In this document: positions 24,774-33,525 of the stretch, in pieces | Layout of the letters: each line of letters begins with the position of its first letter | Numbering within the stretch: position 1 is the stretch's first letter | Assembly (NCBI RefSeq): GCF_023072675.1 | Contig: NZ_JALLGL010000017.1 | Coordinates: forward strand, 1 to 40,151 | Direction: 5' to 3' | DNA length: 40,151 nt | Origin: Streptomyces sp. XM83C | GTDB lineage: Bacteria; Actinomycetota; Actinomycetes; Streptomycetales; Streptomycetaceae | Position numbers and translations under genes: made by a program | Notes under the pieces: generated by a model | Told to the model about the DNA's origin: nothing | Database searches by the model: none | What the model saw: only the letters and a program-made list of their open reading frames with translations

Positions 24774-25308
24774 TGCCCGATACGTTTTCGTGACCTGCGT
24801 GGACGGGCGTGGGGGATATGGCGATACGGCGGTATCCGTGAGGACATGGGCTCATATCGGCCTGTACGGCACTGTGGGTCCTGGTATCGGTGGCTCTGTG
24901 CGGGCGCGTCGATACGCCCGCCGCACAGCCCTGCTTTCCGGGAGGCCCCGCTCGCACGCCTTCCGGAAGGTACTGCTCGCCTTCCGGGAGGCACCGCCCG
25001 CCTTTCCGGCCTTCCCGGAGAAGGACCGCCTTTCCGGGAGGGACCGTCCCCCTCCGCGTCCCCGCCCCGTACGTGACGAACCTCTCGCGCCCCGGGTGTC
25101 CCCGCCCCGGGACGCCGTGCCCGAAGGGCCGGGCGACCGGCCCGCGGCACCGCCCCGTCGGCCGGAAACTCCGACGTCCCGGCCCCGCCGGTCGCCGCTC
25201 GTGACGGCGCGGCCATGGCCGGCGACCACAGGCCGCGCCGCGGCACCTGCTGGATGCCGGCCGCCGGACCGCAGAGAAATCCGCCCGACTTTCCCGGGCG
25301 GCGGCGGG
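24774..25308. other. Non-coding interval with GATAC boxes and short repeats
   Basis: No credible gene; open frames here have poor codon use. The first part holds five GATAC/GTATC words (24779, 24823, 24832, 24884, 24911), two of them as an inverted repeat GATAC-GGCG-GTATC. The second part (24933-25046) holds imperfect repeats of CTTTCCGGGAGG-like words. The end is the pcrA promoter. Confidence 0.5.
24933..25046. repeat. Imperfect short repeats around TTTCCGGGAGG
   Basis: Words GCTTTCCGGGAGG (24933), GCCTTCCGGAAGG (24958), GCCTTCCGGGAGG (24979), a diverged TTTCCGGCCTTCCCGGAG, and GCCTTTCCGGGAGG (25028). Spacing is 21 to about 27 bases. Each word is itself near-palindromic. Not a CRISPR: units too short and variable. 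Confidence 0.5.
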
Positions 25309-25331
25309 CTGTCAGTGGGGCACCCTAGACT
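25309..25331 (+). promoter_or_regulatory. DNA-damage (RecA-NDp/PafBC-type) promoter of pcrA
   Basis: CTGTCAGTG, 8 bases, then TAGACT matches the consensus tTGTCRGTG-N8-TAnnnT in every core position. It ends 9 bases before the pcrA ATG. This is the LexA-independent damage promoter of actinobacteria, recognised through PafBC. Confidence 0.8.
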
Positions 25332-25340
25332 CGGAGAGCG

Positions 25341-27821
25341 ATGAGCAGCCTCTTTGACGACAGCTTCCTGGCGGAACTCCAGGCCCCGCGGGCCCACGAG
25401 GAGGAACCCCCGCCGCCGCCCGAGGACGATCACGCTCCGGAGCCGCTTCCGGACGATCTGTTCGGCGGGAAGTTCGACGTGCCCCCGGACCGTGACGAGT
25501 ACTACCGCGACGGCGCCCACCGTCCCGCGGTCGACCCGGCCGCCCTGCTGGAGGGGCTGAACGACAACCAGCGCGCCGCCGTCGTCCACGCCGGCTCCCC
25601 CCTGCTCATCGTCGCCGGCGCCGGCTCCGGCAAGACCCGCGTGCTCACCCACCGCATCGCCTACCTGCTCGCCGAGCGGGACGTCCACCCGGGCCAGATC
25701 CTCGCGATCACCTTCACCAACAAGGCCGCCGGCGAGATGAAGGAGCGAGTCGAGCAGCTCGTCGGCCCGCGTGCGAACGCGATGTGGGTGATGACCTTCC
25801 ACAGTGCGTGCGTGCGCATCCTGCGCCGCGAGAGCAAGAAGCTCGGCTTCACGTCCTCGTTCTCGATCTACGACGCCGCCGACTCCAAGCGGCTGATGGC
25901 CCTGGTCTGCCGCGACCTGGACCTCGACCCCAAGCGCTACCCGCCCAAGTCCTTCAGCGCCAAGATCAGCAACCTGAAGAACGAGCTGATCGACGAGGAG
26001 GACTTCGCCGCGCAGGCCGCCGACGGCTTCGAGAAGACCCTCGCGCAGGCCTACGCCCTCTACCAGTCGCGGCTGCGCGAGGCGAACGCCCTCGACTTCG
26101 ACGACCTGATCATGACGACGGTCAATCTGCTGCGCGCCTTCCCGGACGTCGCCGAGCACTACCGCCGCCGCTTCCGGCACGTCCTGGTCGACGAGTACCA
26201 GGACACCAACCACGCCCAGTACGCCCTCGTGCGCGAACTGGTCGGCACGCGCGAGCACCCGGTCGACGTCCCGCCCAGCGAGTACGACGTGCCGCCCGCC
26301 GAACTCTGCGTCGTCGGTGACGCCGACCAGTCGATCTACGCCTTCCGCGGCGCGACCATCCGCAACATCCTCCAGTTCGAGGAGGACTACCCGGACGCCA
26401 CGACGATCCTGCTGGAGCAGAACTACCGCTCCACGCAGACGATCCTCTCCGCCGCCAACGCGGTCATCGAGCGCAACGAGTCCCGCCGCCCGAAGAACCT
26501 GTGGACCAACGCGGGCGCCGGCGCCCGCATCACCGGCTATGTCGCCGACACCGAGCACGACGAGGCGCAGTTCGTCGCCGACGAGATAGACCGACTCGTC
26601 GACGCGGGCGACGCGAAGGCCGGCGACGTCGCCGTCTTCTACCGCACCAACGCCCAGTCCCGTGTCTTCGAAGAGGTCTTCATCCGCGTCGGCCTGCCCT
26701 ACAAGGTCGTCGGCGGCGTCCGCTTCTACGAGCGCAAGGAGGTCCGGGACGTCCTCGCCTACCTGCGGGTCCTCGCCAACCCGGAGGACTCCGTCCCGCT
26801 GCGCCGCATCCTCAACGTGCCCAAGCGGGGCATCGGCGAACGCGCCGAGGCGATGATCGACGCCCTCGCCCAGCGGGAGAAGATCAGCTTCCCGCAGGCG
26901 CTGAAGCGGGTCGACGAGGCGTACGGCATGGCCGCCCGGTCCACCAACGCGGTCAAGCGGTTCAACACGCTGATGGAGGACCTGCGCACCATCGTCGAGT
27001 CCGGCGCCGGACCGGCCACCGTGCTGGAGGCCGTCCTCGAACGCACCGGCTACCTCGCCGAGTTGCAGGCCTCCACGGACCCGCAGGACGAGACCCGCAT
27101 CGAGAACCTTCAGGAACTCGCCGCCGTCGCCCTGGAGTTCGAGCAGGAGCACGGAGAGGGCGAGCAGGGCACGCTCGCCGACTTCCTGGAGCAGGTCGCC
27201 CTCGTCGCCGACTCCGACCAGATCCCCGACGAGGAGGACGGCGACGGCGTCATCACCCTGATGACCCTGCACACCGCCAAAGGCCTGGAGTTCCCGGTGG
27301 TGTTCCTCACCGGCATGGAGGACGGTGTCTTCCCGCACATGCGGGCCCTCGGCCAGACCAAGGAGCTGGAGGAGGAGCGCCGCCTCGCCTACGTCGGCAT
27401 CACCCGCGCCCGCGAGCGGCTGTATCTGACGCGGGCGGCGATGCGCAGCGCGTGGGGGCAGCCGTCGTACAACCCGCCCTCCCGCTTCCTGGAGGAGATC
27501 CCGCCGCAGTACGTCGACTGGAAGCGCACCGGCGCCACCTCGCGCATGTCCTCCGGCCCGGCGTCCGGCATCGCCGCGTCGTTGTCCTCGTCCCGGTCGA
27601 GGTCGTCCGCCGCGGGCGCGTCCGGTTTCGCCACGCGGCGCGCCGGGGGCAAGCCTCAGGTGTCGCTGGCCGTCGGCGACCGGGTCACGCACGACCAGTT
27701 CGGGCTCGGCACGGTCGTCGCGGTCAAGGGCGCCGACGACAAGGCGGAGGCCACGATCGACTTCGGCGACGGCAAGCCCAAGCGGCTGCTGCTGCGGTAC
27801 GCGCCGGTGGAGAAGCTGTAG
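25341..27821 (+). CDS. pcrA: ATP-dependent DNA helicase, UvrD/PcrA type
   Basis: This protein has 826 residues. The superfamily 1 helicase motifs appear in order: Q-motif LNDNQRAAV, Walker A AGAGSGKT, Ia ITFTNKAAGEM, Walker B VDEYQDTN, GDADQSIYAFRGA, QNYRST, then motif V TLHTAKGLEFPVVF and motif VI YVGITRARERLYL. The C-terminal tail after a Ser-rich linker has the small Tudor-like domain GDRVTHDQFGLGTVVAVKG typical of PcrA. It translocates 3' to 5' in nucleotide excision repair and removes RecA and stalled polymerase. ATG 25341 lies just after a damage-inducible promoter, at nearly leaderless distance. The first 65 residues are an acidic, Pro-rich extension. Confidence 0.97.
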   Translation: MSSLFDDSFLAELQAPRAHEEEPPPPPEDDHAPEPLPDDLFGGKFDVPPDRDEYYRDGAHRPAVDPAALLEGLNDNQRAAVVHAGSPLLIVAGAGSGKTRVLTHRIAYLLAERDVHPGQILAITFTNKAAGEMKERVEQLVGPRANAMWVMTFHSACVRILRRESKKLGFTSSFSIYDAADSKRLMALVCRDLDLDPKRYPPKSFSAKISNLKNELIDEEDFAAQAADGFEKTLAQAYALYQSRLREANALDFDDLIMTTVNLLRAFPDVAEHYRRRFRHVLVDEYQDTNHAQYALVRELVGTREHPVDVPPSEYDVPPAELCVVGDADQSIYAFRGATIRNILQFEEDYPDATTILLEQNYRSTQTILSAANAVIERNESRRPKNLWTNAGAGARITGYVADTEHDEAQFVADEIDRLVDAGDAKAGDVAVFYRTNAQSRVFEEVFIRVGLPYKVVGGVRFYERKEVRDVLAYLRVLANPEDSVPLRRILNVPKRGIGERAEAMIDALAQREKISFPQALKRVDEAYGMAARSTNAVKRFNTLMEDLRTIVESGAGPATVLEAVLERTGYLAELQASTDPQDETRIENLQELAAVALEFEQEHGEGEQGTLADFLEQVALVADSDQIPDEEDGDGVITLMTLHTAKGLEFPVVFLTGMEDGVFPHMRALGQTKELEEERRLAYVGITRARERLYLTRAAMRSAWGQPSYNPPSRFLEEIPPQYVDWKRTGATSRMSSGPASGIAASLSSSRSRSSAAGASGFATRRAGGKPQVSLAVGDRVTHDQFGLGTVVAVKGADDKAEATIDFGDGKPKRLLLRYAPVEKL

Positions 27822-27859
27822 CCGCGTGACAGGCCGGGGGCTTCGGCCTCCGGCCGGGC

Positions 27860-27884
27860 CGCGGGCGTGAGGTCACGCCCCGCG
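27860..27884. terminator. Bidirectional terminator between pcrA and the M23 gene
   Basis: GGGCGTGA-GG-TCACGCCC is an almost perfect palindrome (27863-27880), extended by CGC/GCG with one bulge, between convergent genes. The 2-base centre means the innermost pairs open to form the loop. Confidence 0.6.
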
Positions 27885-27921
27885 GGGGTGAACCGCCGCG
27901 CGGGGGACGTCCGGTGCGGGA

Positions 27922-29505
27922 TCAGGTCGGGTCGAGGCCGTGGCTGCGCAGCCACGACAGCGGGTCGATGGCCGAACCGCCGTAGGGCCGTACCTCGAAG
28001 TGCAGATGCGGGCCGGTGGAGTTGCCCGAGCTGCCCGAGTACGCGATCGGCTCGCCGGCCTTGACCGTCGTACCGGAAGCGACGCGATAGCTGGAGAGGT
28101 GGCAGTACCACGTCTCCGTGCCGTCCTTCGCGGTCACGATCATCATGTTGCCGTACGCGTTGTTCCACTGCGTCCGCACGGTGCCGTCCGTCGCGGCCAT
28201 CACCGTGGAGCCGTAGGCGACGGGGAAGTCGATGCCGGTGTGCACGGACATCCAGTTGATGCCGGCCTGGCCGTAGTAGGCGCTCAGCCCGTGCTGGGCG
28301 ACCGGCAGGGCGAACTTGGGGCGCAGCCGCTCCTTGCGGGCGGCCTCCTCCGCGGCCTTCTTCCGCTCCAGTTCCTGCTGCGCCTTGAGGTCGAGGCGCT
28401 CCTGCGTGCGGCTGGCACGGTCGGTGAAGTCGTCGGCGGCGGCGGACAGGCTGCGCAGCTCCGTGTCCAGTTTCTTGTTGGCGGCGGACGGTTTCACCGC
28501 CTGCGCGTCCGACGCGGTGGTGGCCGTGTCCGAGCTGTCGTCGCCGCTGAACGTGCCGACGGAGGCGGCGGCGACCCCGGCGACACCCATCACACACACC
28601 GAGGGGACGGCGACCGTCAGCAGCGCGGAACGTTTCGCGGGCGTACGGCGCCTGCCGCGCGAGCCACGGCCGGCGGTGCGCGGGGCGGGACGCGGGGCGA
28701 CCTCCTCCTGGTCGTCCAGGAGAAGCGGCCCTTCCGCCTCCACGGCGGGCAGTTCACCGGTCGCGGACAGCTCCGATGCCGTGCCGCCGGCGGTGTCGTC
28801 GCCGTAGCCGCTGTCCTCGAAGCCGCCCATGGGCGTCTCGTCGGGAAGCGCGTCGAAGGTCGCCGTGGCCTGCTGGTCGAAGGACTCCGGCCGGTACGGC
28901 TGCCGGGATTCCTGCCCGTGGGGTCGGCCGTCGTCCTGCTGGTACGAATGCCCGCTGTCCTGCTGGTACGGCTGCTCGGTCGTACCGTCGGTGTTCCACT
29001 GCGTCGCGTCGTACGCGCCGGTGTCGAAGGCCTGCGTGCCCCACTCCCACTGCTGCGTCTGCGCGGCCGTGGTCTGGTCGGGCCGCAGCCAGGCGGAGGC
29101 GTCCCACTGTCCGGAGATGTCCGGTGCGCCGCCCTGCGCGGGGACCGTCGCCGACAACTGCTGGTCCGCGGTCCACGAGGTCGTGTCGTACGCGCCGGTG
29201 TCCTGCGCGGCGTACTGCTGTGCCGCGTACGGGTCCTGGAGGAAAGCGGCGTGGCCGACGGTGGCCCACTGGCCGCTGTCGTACGCGCCCGTGGTGTCGG
29301 CAGGCATGCTGCCGAAGAGCGGGTCGGCGTCGAAACCGGGCGCGGTGTGCCCGCCCATGGAATAACCGGTGGTGTCGTAGCCGTTGTACGTGGCGAAGTC
29401 GCCGTACGCGGCTTCCTGGGGGCCGTAGGCCGCATAGGGCGCCGAGGCGGCGTCGGAAGCCGGAGCCGGGGTGGTCGCGGTCCCCGACGGGTGACGGTCG
29501 TTCAC
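27922..29505 (-). CDS. Membrane-anchored M23 metallopeptidase (peptidoglycan endopeptidase)
   Basis: This protein has 527 residues. The first 260 are a Tyr/Gln/Asp-rich low-complexity region with three repeats of TGAYDxxxW. A basic stretch and one membrane span follow (about 293-316, LLTVAVPSVCVMGVAGVAAASV), then a short coiled coil (LDTELRSLSAAADDFTDRASRTQERLDL...). The C-terminal LytM/M23 domain has zinc ligands in HTGIDF and HLHFE plus YCHLS, so it should be catalytically active. The low-complexity region faces the cytoplasm. GTG 29505 is chosen; the frame is open upstream but a promoter at 29554-29583 excludes most of it. Convergent with pcrA. Confidence 0.9.
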   Translation of the reverse strand: MNDRHPSGTATTPAPASDAASAPYAAYGPQEAAYGDFATYNGYDTTGYSMGGHTAPGFDADPLFGSMPADTTGAYDSGQWATVGHAAFLQDPYAAQQYAAQDTGAYDTTSWTADQQLSATVPAQGGAPDISGQWDASAWLRPDQTTAAQTQQWEWGTQAFDTGAYDATQWNTDGTTEQPYQQDSGHSYQQDDGRPHGQESRQPYRPESFDQQATATFDALPDETPMGGFEDSGYGDDTAGGTASELSATGELPAVEAEGPLLLDDQEEVAPRPAPRTAGRGSRGRRRTPAKRSALLTVAVPSVCVMGVAGVAAASVGTFSGDDSSDTATTASDAQAVKPSAANKKLDTELRSLSAAADDFTDRASRTQERLDLKAQQELERKKAAEEAARKERLRPKFALPVAQHGLSAYYGQAGINWMSVHTGIDFPVAYGSTVMAATDGTVRTQWNNAYGNMMIVTAKDGTETWYCHLSSYRVASGTTVKAGEPIAYSGSSGNSTGPHLHFEVRPYGGSAIDPLSWLRSHGLDPT

Positions 29506-29553
29506 CAACTTCTCTTTCGCCTCGACAACAGGGGCTGCCAGAGCAGTGCGGCG

Positions 29554-29583
29554 ACTGTACCCGGCGGTATGCGGGCGGGACAA
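29554..29583 (-). promoter_or_regulatory. Promoter of the M23 peptidase gene
   Basis: TTGTCC, 18 bases, TACAGT on the minus strand, predicting a start near 29547 and a 42-base leader. Good housekeeping-sigma fit. Confidence 0.55.
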
Positions 29584-29734
29584 TCTTCGGCAGGTGTCCG
29601 GGCAGCAGGAAACAGGCAATCGGATGTGTTTCGCCGGAGTGCGAACCTTCCCTTGGTGCTGCGTTCGAAGAGTGTTCGAGTGGGGTGGCGTCGGGAGCGG
29701 GGTGAGCGACGCTGCGCGGCCTCACGGGCCCCGA

Positions 29735-29747
29735 TCACACTGTGTGA
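29735..29747. promoter_or_regulatory. Palindrome TCACAC-T-GTGTGA
   Basis: A 13-base odd palindrome between the lipase stop and the M23 promoter, followed by a small stem (CCTTG-CCT-CAAGG). It could be an operator or part of the lipase terminator; I cannot tell. Confidence 0.3.
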
Positions 29748-29813
29748 CTCCCTTGCCTCAAGGTGTCAGGGGTGCGCGCCCCCGGCCGCGCCCCCGCCGT
29801 TCGCGCTCCCCGC

Positions 29814-30737
29814 TCACGCCACCGTGAGACCGCCCGTATGCCCGGCGCCGCCCGCCTCGGGCAGTTCCGCGTCCAGAGCCTGCCGTATCCCCGTCGCGAC
29901 CGCCGGATGCACCGGCAGCGCCAGATGACCCACACCCGTGACCCGGACGTTCTGCACGATCAGATCGGGATGGTCGATGCAGGCCGTCTCCAGCGGGACC
30001 ATGATGTGGTCGAGGTCGCTCCAGAAACACACGAAGCGGGTACGGCAGCCGGGCGCCGGACGGGCCAGCTCCTCGATGACCGGCGACCCGGGGCGCATCT
30101 GCCGGACGATCGGGTGCGCGTCGGCCAGCCGGGCCACGCGCGTTCCCGAGTGGGGCGTACCGAGCGTGACCAGGGTGCGCACACGCTGGTCACCGCCGAG
30201 ACGCTGCACGTAGTAGCGGGCGATCAGACCACCCAGGCTGTGCCCCACGACGTCGACCTGTTCGCTGCCGGTGCGCTCGCAGATCTCCTCGATGTGCCGG
30301 CCCAGCAGATCCGCCGCCGCACGGATGTCGCAGGTCAGCGGCGAGTAGTTCAGCGACTCCACCCGCTGCCGGCCGTGCTGGGCCAGGCTGCGGCGCAGCA
30401 GCACGAACACGGACCGATTGTCGATGAACCCGTGCAGCAGCACCACCGGAGGCCGGTCCTGGGCCGGCAGCCGCGCCGGGTCCGGCACATCACCAGCGGG
30501 CCGACGGGCGGCGGTGGGGGAGCGGCGCTCCTGCGTGATGCCCGAGGGATACAGCAGAAGGTGTCCGGCGAGGATCGCCAGCTCCAGGGCCGTCGCCTTC
30601 AGCAGTGCCGCGGACAGGCCCGTCAGCCTCGCCGGCAGCAGGCGCCTGCACAGCGGCAGCAGGGACGGCAGGAGAAAAGGGGGGAACGTCAGGGAAAGCG
30701 GCGGACGAAAGGGCTGCGGACCCCTGGTCACCTTCAT
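29814..30737 (-). CDS. Alpha/beta-hydrolase lipase/esterase, membrane-targeted
   Basis: This protein has 307 residues. A long hydrophobic N-terminus (about residues 14-65, two possible helices) serves as an anchor or signal. Lipase motifs follow: oxyanion HGFIDN, nucleophile Ser in GHSLGG, acid in SDLDHIMVP, and His in GVGHLAL. The TLGTPHSGT segment is typical of triacylglycerol lipases of the LipA/EstA group. It hydrolyses acyl esters, probably on the outside of the membrane. GGAGG lies six bases before ATG 30737. Gene stands alone in its transcript. Confidence 0.88.
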   Translation of the reverse strand: MKVTRGPQPFRPPLSLTFPPFLLPSLLPLCRRLLPARLTGLSAALLKATALELAILAGHLLLYPSGITQERRSPTAARRPAGDVPDPARLPAQDRPPVVLLHGFIDNRSVFVLLRRSLAQHGRQRVESLNYSPLTCDIRAAADLLGRHIEEICERTGSEQVDVVGHSLGGLIARYYVQRLGGDQRVRTLVTLGTPHSGTRVARLADAHPIVRQMRPGSPVIEELARPAPGCRTRFVCFWSDLDHIMVPLETACIDHPDLIVQNVRVTGVGHLALPVHPAVATGIRQALDAELPEAGGAGHTGGLTVA

Positions 30738-31025
30738 GGCCGACCTCCTGTCGACACACGCAAGGACGGCCTCGTCCCCCGTGTGCGCTCCTGGGCGGTC
30801 GCGGGGAGATCATCGGGGTTTCCTGCCGGTGGTCCCCGCTGCCTGCCTTGTCTGCTCCGGGTGCCCCGCGAGCCCTGATCGAATCGGACGAAGAACCGGC
30901 GTCGTGCCCGTCTCGCGGCTCGGAACGGTGCGCTGCCGGTGTGTCCCTGTGTGTGATTTCCCCCTCCCTGTCCACCGCGAAACGGCCGGGTGCGGGATGC
31001 TGGCGATAACGTTCGTTCACTTCCT
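30738..31025. other. Divergent intergenic region, lipase and mutase subunit
   Basis: I see no gene here. It must hold the lipase promoter on the minus strand and a mutase promoter on the plus strand. GATAAC near 31004 is a possible plus-strand -10 element, but I found no matching -35. Confidence 0.3.
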
Positions 31026-31060
31026 CGGCCGGTGCGGGTACCGCTCGCACCCGTCGGCCG
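31026..31060 (+). promoter_or_regulatory. Leader hairpin before the mutase small-subunit gene
   Basis: CGGCC-GGTGCG pairs with CGCACC-(4-base bulge)-GGCCG around a 9-base loop, ending about 31 bases before the ATG. It is too small for a cobalamin riboswitch. Confidence 0.35.
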
Positions 31061-31091
31061 GGATGAATGCAGTCGCTTCATGGAGGCAGTG

Positions 31092-31508
<417 letters not shown>

Positions 31509-31630
31509 GGGCTGGGGCTCGAGGGCTGGGGCGGGTCGGCCGGCCTGATCCGGACCTCAGGCACGGTTGATCCGGGCTTCACGCGGGCCTGCGCCGGCCC
31601 GATCCGGTCCCCACCCTGGCCTGAGCCGGT

Positions 31631-31654
31631 CTGCCCCGGTTCCTGCCGGGGCAG
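31631..31654. terminator. Bidirectional terminator
   Basis: CTGCCCCGG and CCGGGGCAG form a perfect 9-bp stem around TTCCTG, between the convergent mutase and DUF5691 genes. Confidence 0.75.
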
Positions 31655-31765
31655 GGTGCCGTCCGGGCCGGGGCGCTTCGGGCGAGCGGGGCCGCGGGGC
31701 TGTCGCCTCGGCCCGCCGGGCGGTGGCGGTGAGGCACGCGCCGAGGGCCAGGCGGCAGGGGCCGG

Positions 31766-33439
31766 TCAGGCAGACGGGACCGACCCGGCCTCGGCCGCCG
31801 CTGTGGTCGTCGCCTCGGCCGACGCCTCGGGCATCGGCGCCGTCAGTTCCTCCGTCATCGCCGCCCGCAGCCGCAGTGTCGTCACCAGGCGCTGGAACGC
31901 CTCCGCCCAGTAGCCGCCCGCTCCCGGCGAGGCGTCCTCCGGTTCGTCCGGTACGGCCAGCAAGGCATTCAGGCGGCCCGCCTCCGCGGGGTCCAGGCAC
32001 CGCTCGGCCAGGCCCATCACCCCGCTGAAACTCCACGGGTAACTCCCCGCGTCCCGAGCGATGTTCAAGGCGTCCACCACCGCTCGGCCGAGCGGCGCCG
32101 CCCACGGCACCGCGCACACCCCGAGCAGCTGGAACGCCTCGGACAGCCCGTGCGCCGCGATGAACCCCGCCACCCACCCGGCCCGCTCCTCGGCCCCCAG
32201 CGTCGCGAGCAGCTTCGCCCGCTCGGCCAGCGACACCGCGCCCGGCCCGCCCGCCTCCGGCGCCGACGGCGAACCCAGCAACGCCCGCGCCCACTCGGCG
32301 TCCCGCTGCCGTACAGCGGCCCGGCACCACGCGGCGTGCAGTTCGCTCCGCCAGTCGTCAGCCACCCGCAACGCCACGATCTCCCGCGGCGTACGGCCGC
32401 CCAGCCGCGCCGGCCAGGCCCCGAGCGGCGCCGCCTCCACCAACTGGCCCAGCCACCAGGACCGTTCCCCGCGACCCGCCGGAGCCTTCGGCAGCACCCC
32501 GTCCCGCTCCATCCCCGCATCGCACTCGTGCGGCGCCTCCACCACGAGCGTCGGTGTGCCCCGCGTGCGGTCCATCGCCACGCACGACCCGGCCCGCGCC
32601 GCCATCCGCGCCGCCAGCGCCGAACCCGGCAACGCCGACAGCAACTCCGCCGCTGTCGCCCGCACATTGCGGCTGCGGTCCGTCAACGCCCGCTCCAGGA
32701 ACGGCTCGTCGTCCGGACCGAGACCCGTACGCAGCGAGTCCAGGAGCATCAGCCGGTCCTCGGCCCGCTCCGTCGCCCATGTCGACGCCAGCAGCTCCCG
32801 CCCCGCACGCGGGTCCCGCTGCCGCACCGCCGTCAGCAGCGCGACCCGCTCGGCGAACAGGCCCTCCTCCCACAGCCGGGCCGTCCCCTCCACATCGTCG
32901 GCGGCCGGCAGCCCCGACCCGCTGCCCGGCGTGGCCCGCAGAGCGAACCGCCAGTGCGGGTTGAGCCGCGCCAGCCACAGCCCACGCGGGCCCGCGAACC
33001 GCAGCGCCGCCGGTCTCAGGTCGGTGCGGCCACGCGCCGCGTCCAGCAGGGCGGGCAGCAGATGTGCGGGAGGCGCGTAACCGTGGGCGTTCGCCAACGC
33101 CAGCCACTGCGGCAGCAGTTCCATCAGGTCCGGTGCCGTACCGCGCCGTCCGGCACCGGCAGCGGGGCGGTCCGCCAGCAGCGAGGCCAGCCTGCGGGCC
33201 GCGGCAGGCGGCAGCGCGGGGCGCGGGTCCTGCGGCGCCGGTTCCGGCCTGCGCGTGGCGGGCAGCGTCGCCGGACGCAGGCCCGCCCGTCGCCGTACGG
33301 CCGCCTCGGCCGCCGCGTCCAGCAGTGCCGCGGGCGCCGGCCGGCCGGGGGCCGAGGCAGGCGGCGTACGCCGGTCAGTGCCCAGCAGGGCCGACGTGAC
33401 CAGCTCCTCCCAGAGATCCGGGGCCGGGGTGCCGTTCAT
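31766..33439 (-). CDS. DUF5691-family protein of the MoxR/VWA module
   Basis: This protein has 557 residues. The N-terminal motif WEELVTSALLGTDRR is the family hallmark. The remainder is Ala/Leu/Arg-rich helical sequence with HEAT-like pairs (for example RSRNVRATAAELLSALPGSALAARMAARA and AERAKLLATLGAEERAGWVAGFIAAHGLSEAF), so it is probably a solenoid scaffold. Start ATG 33439 is preceded by AAAGGA. Longer upstream frames run into the next gene and are not real. It lies 86 bases after the SWIM-family gene on the same strand and is likely co-transcribed from the damage-type promoter at 34652-34674. Biochemical role unknown; partner of the MoxR/VWA proteins by context. Confidence 0.85.
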   Translation of the reverse strand: MNGTPAPDLWEELVTSALLGTDRRTPPASAPGRPAPAALLDAAAEAAVRRRAGLRPATLPATRRPEPAPQDPRPALPPAAARRLASLLADRPAAGAGRRGTAPDLMELLPQWLALANAHGYAPPAHLLPALLDAARGRTDLRPAALRFAGPRGLWLARLNPHWRFALRATPGSGSGLPAADDVEGTARLWEEGLFAERVALLTAVRQRDPRAGRELLASTWATERAEDRLMLLDSLRTGLGPDDEPFLERALTDRSRNVRATAAELLSALPGSALAARMAARAGSCVAMDRTRGTPTLVVEAPHECDAGMERDGVLPKAPAGRGERSWWLGQLVEAAPLGAWPARLGGRTPREIVALRVADDWRSELHAAWCRAAVRQRDAEWARALLGSPSAPEAGGPGAVSLAERAKLLATLGAEERAGWVAGFIAAHGLSEAFQLLGVCAVPWAAPLGRAVVDALNIARDAGSYPWSFSGVMGLAERCLDPAEAGRLNALLAVPDEPEDASPGAGGYWAEAFQRLVTTLRLRAAMTEELTAPMPEASAEATTTAAAEAGSVPSA

Positions 33440-33525
33440 GTGGGTGTCCTTTCCTCTGTGGTCGCGAGCAGGCCGGGGCCGGTCGTGCCGGGGCGGGCGC
33501 TCACATGCCGGGCCCGTACCCGCGG

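Noticed and set aside
24790..25344. Plus-strand open frames before pcrA
   Set aside because: They have low coding bias, no ribosome site and Arg/Pro-rich translation; they overlap the pcrA promoter.
24852..27692. Very long open frame opposite pcrA (over 900 codons)
   Set aside because: It is the antisense shadow of a real gene in GC-rich DNA. Codon use is wrong and no domain is seen. Similar long frames opposite the kinases, the dehydrogenase, guaA and the module genes were dropped for the same reason.
30738..31091. Cobalamin riboswitch before the B12-binding subunit
   Set aside because: I found no B12-box sequence; only one stem-loop of 35 bases is present.
31509..31765. Gene in the gap after the mutase subunit
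   Set aside because: Only GATCCGG-containing short repeats and a terminator are seen. Frames have no start signals.
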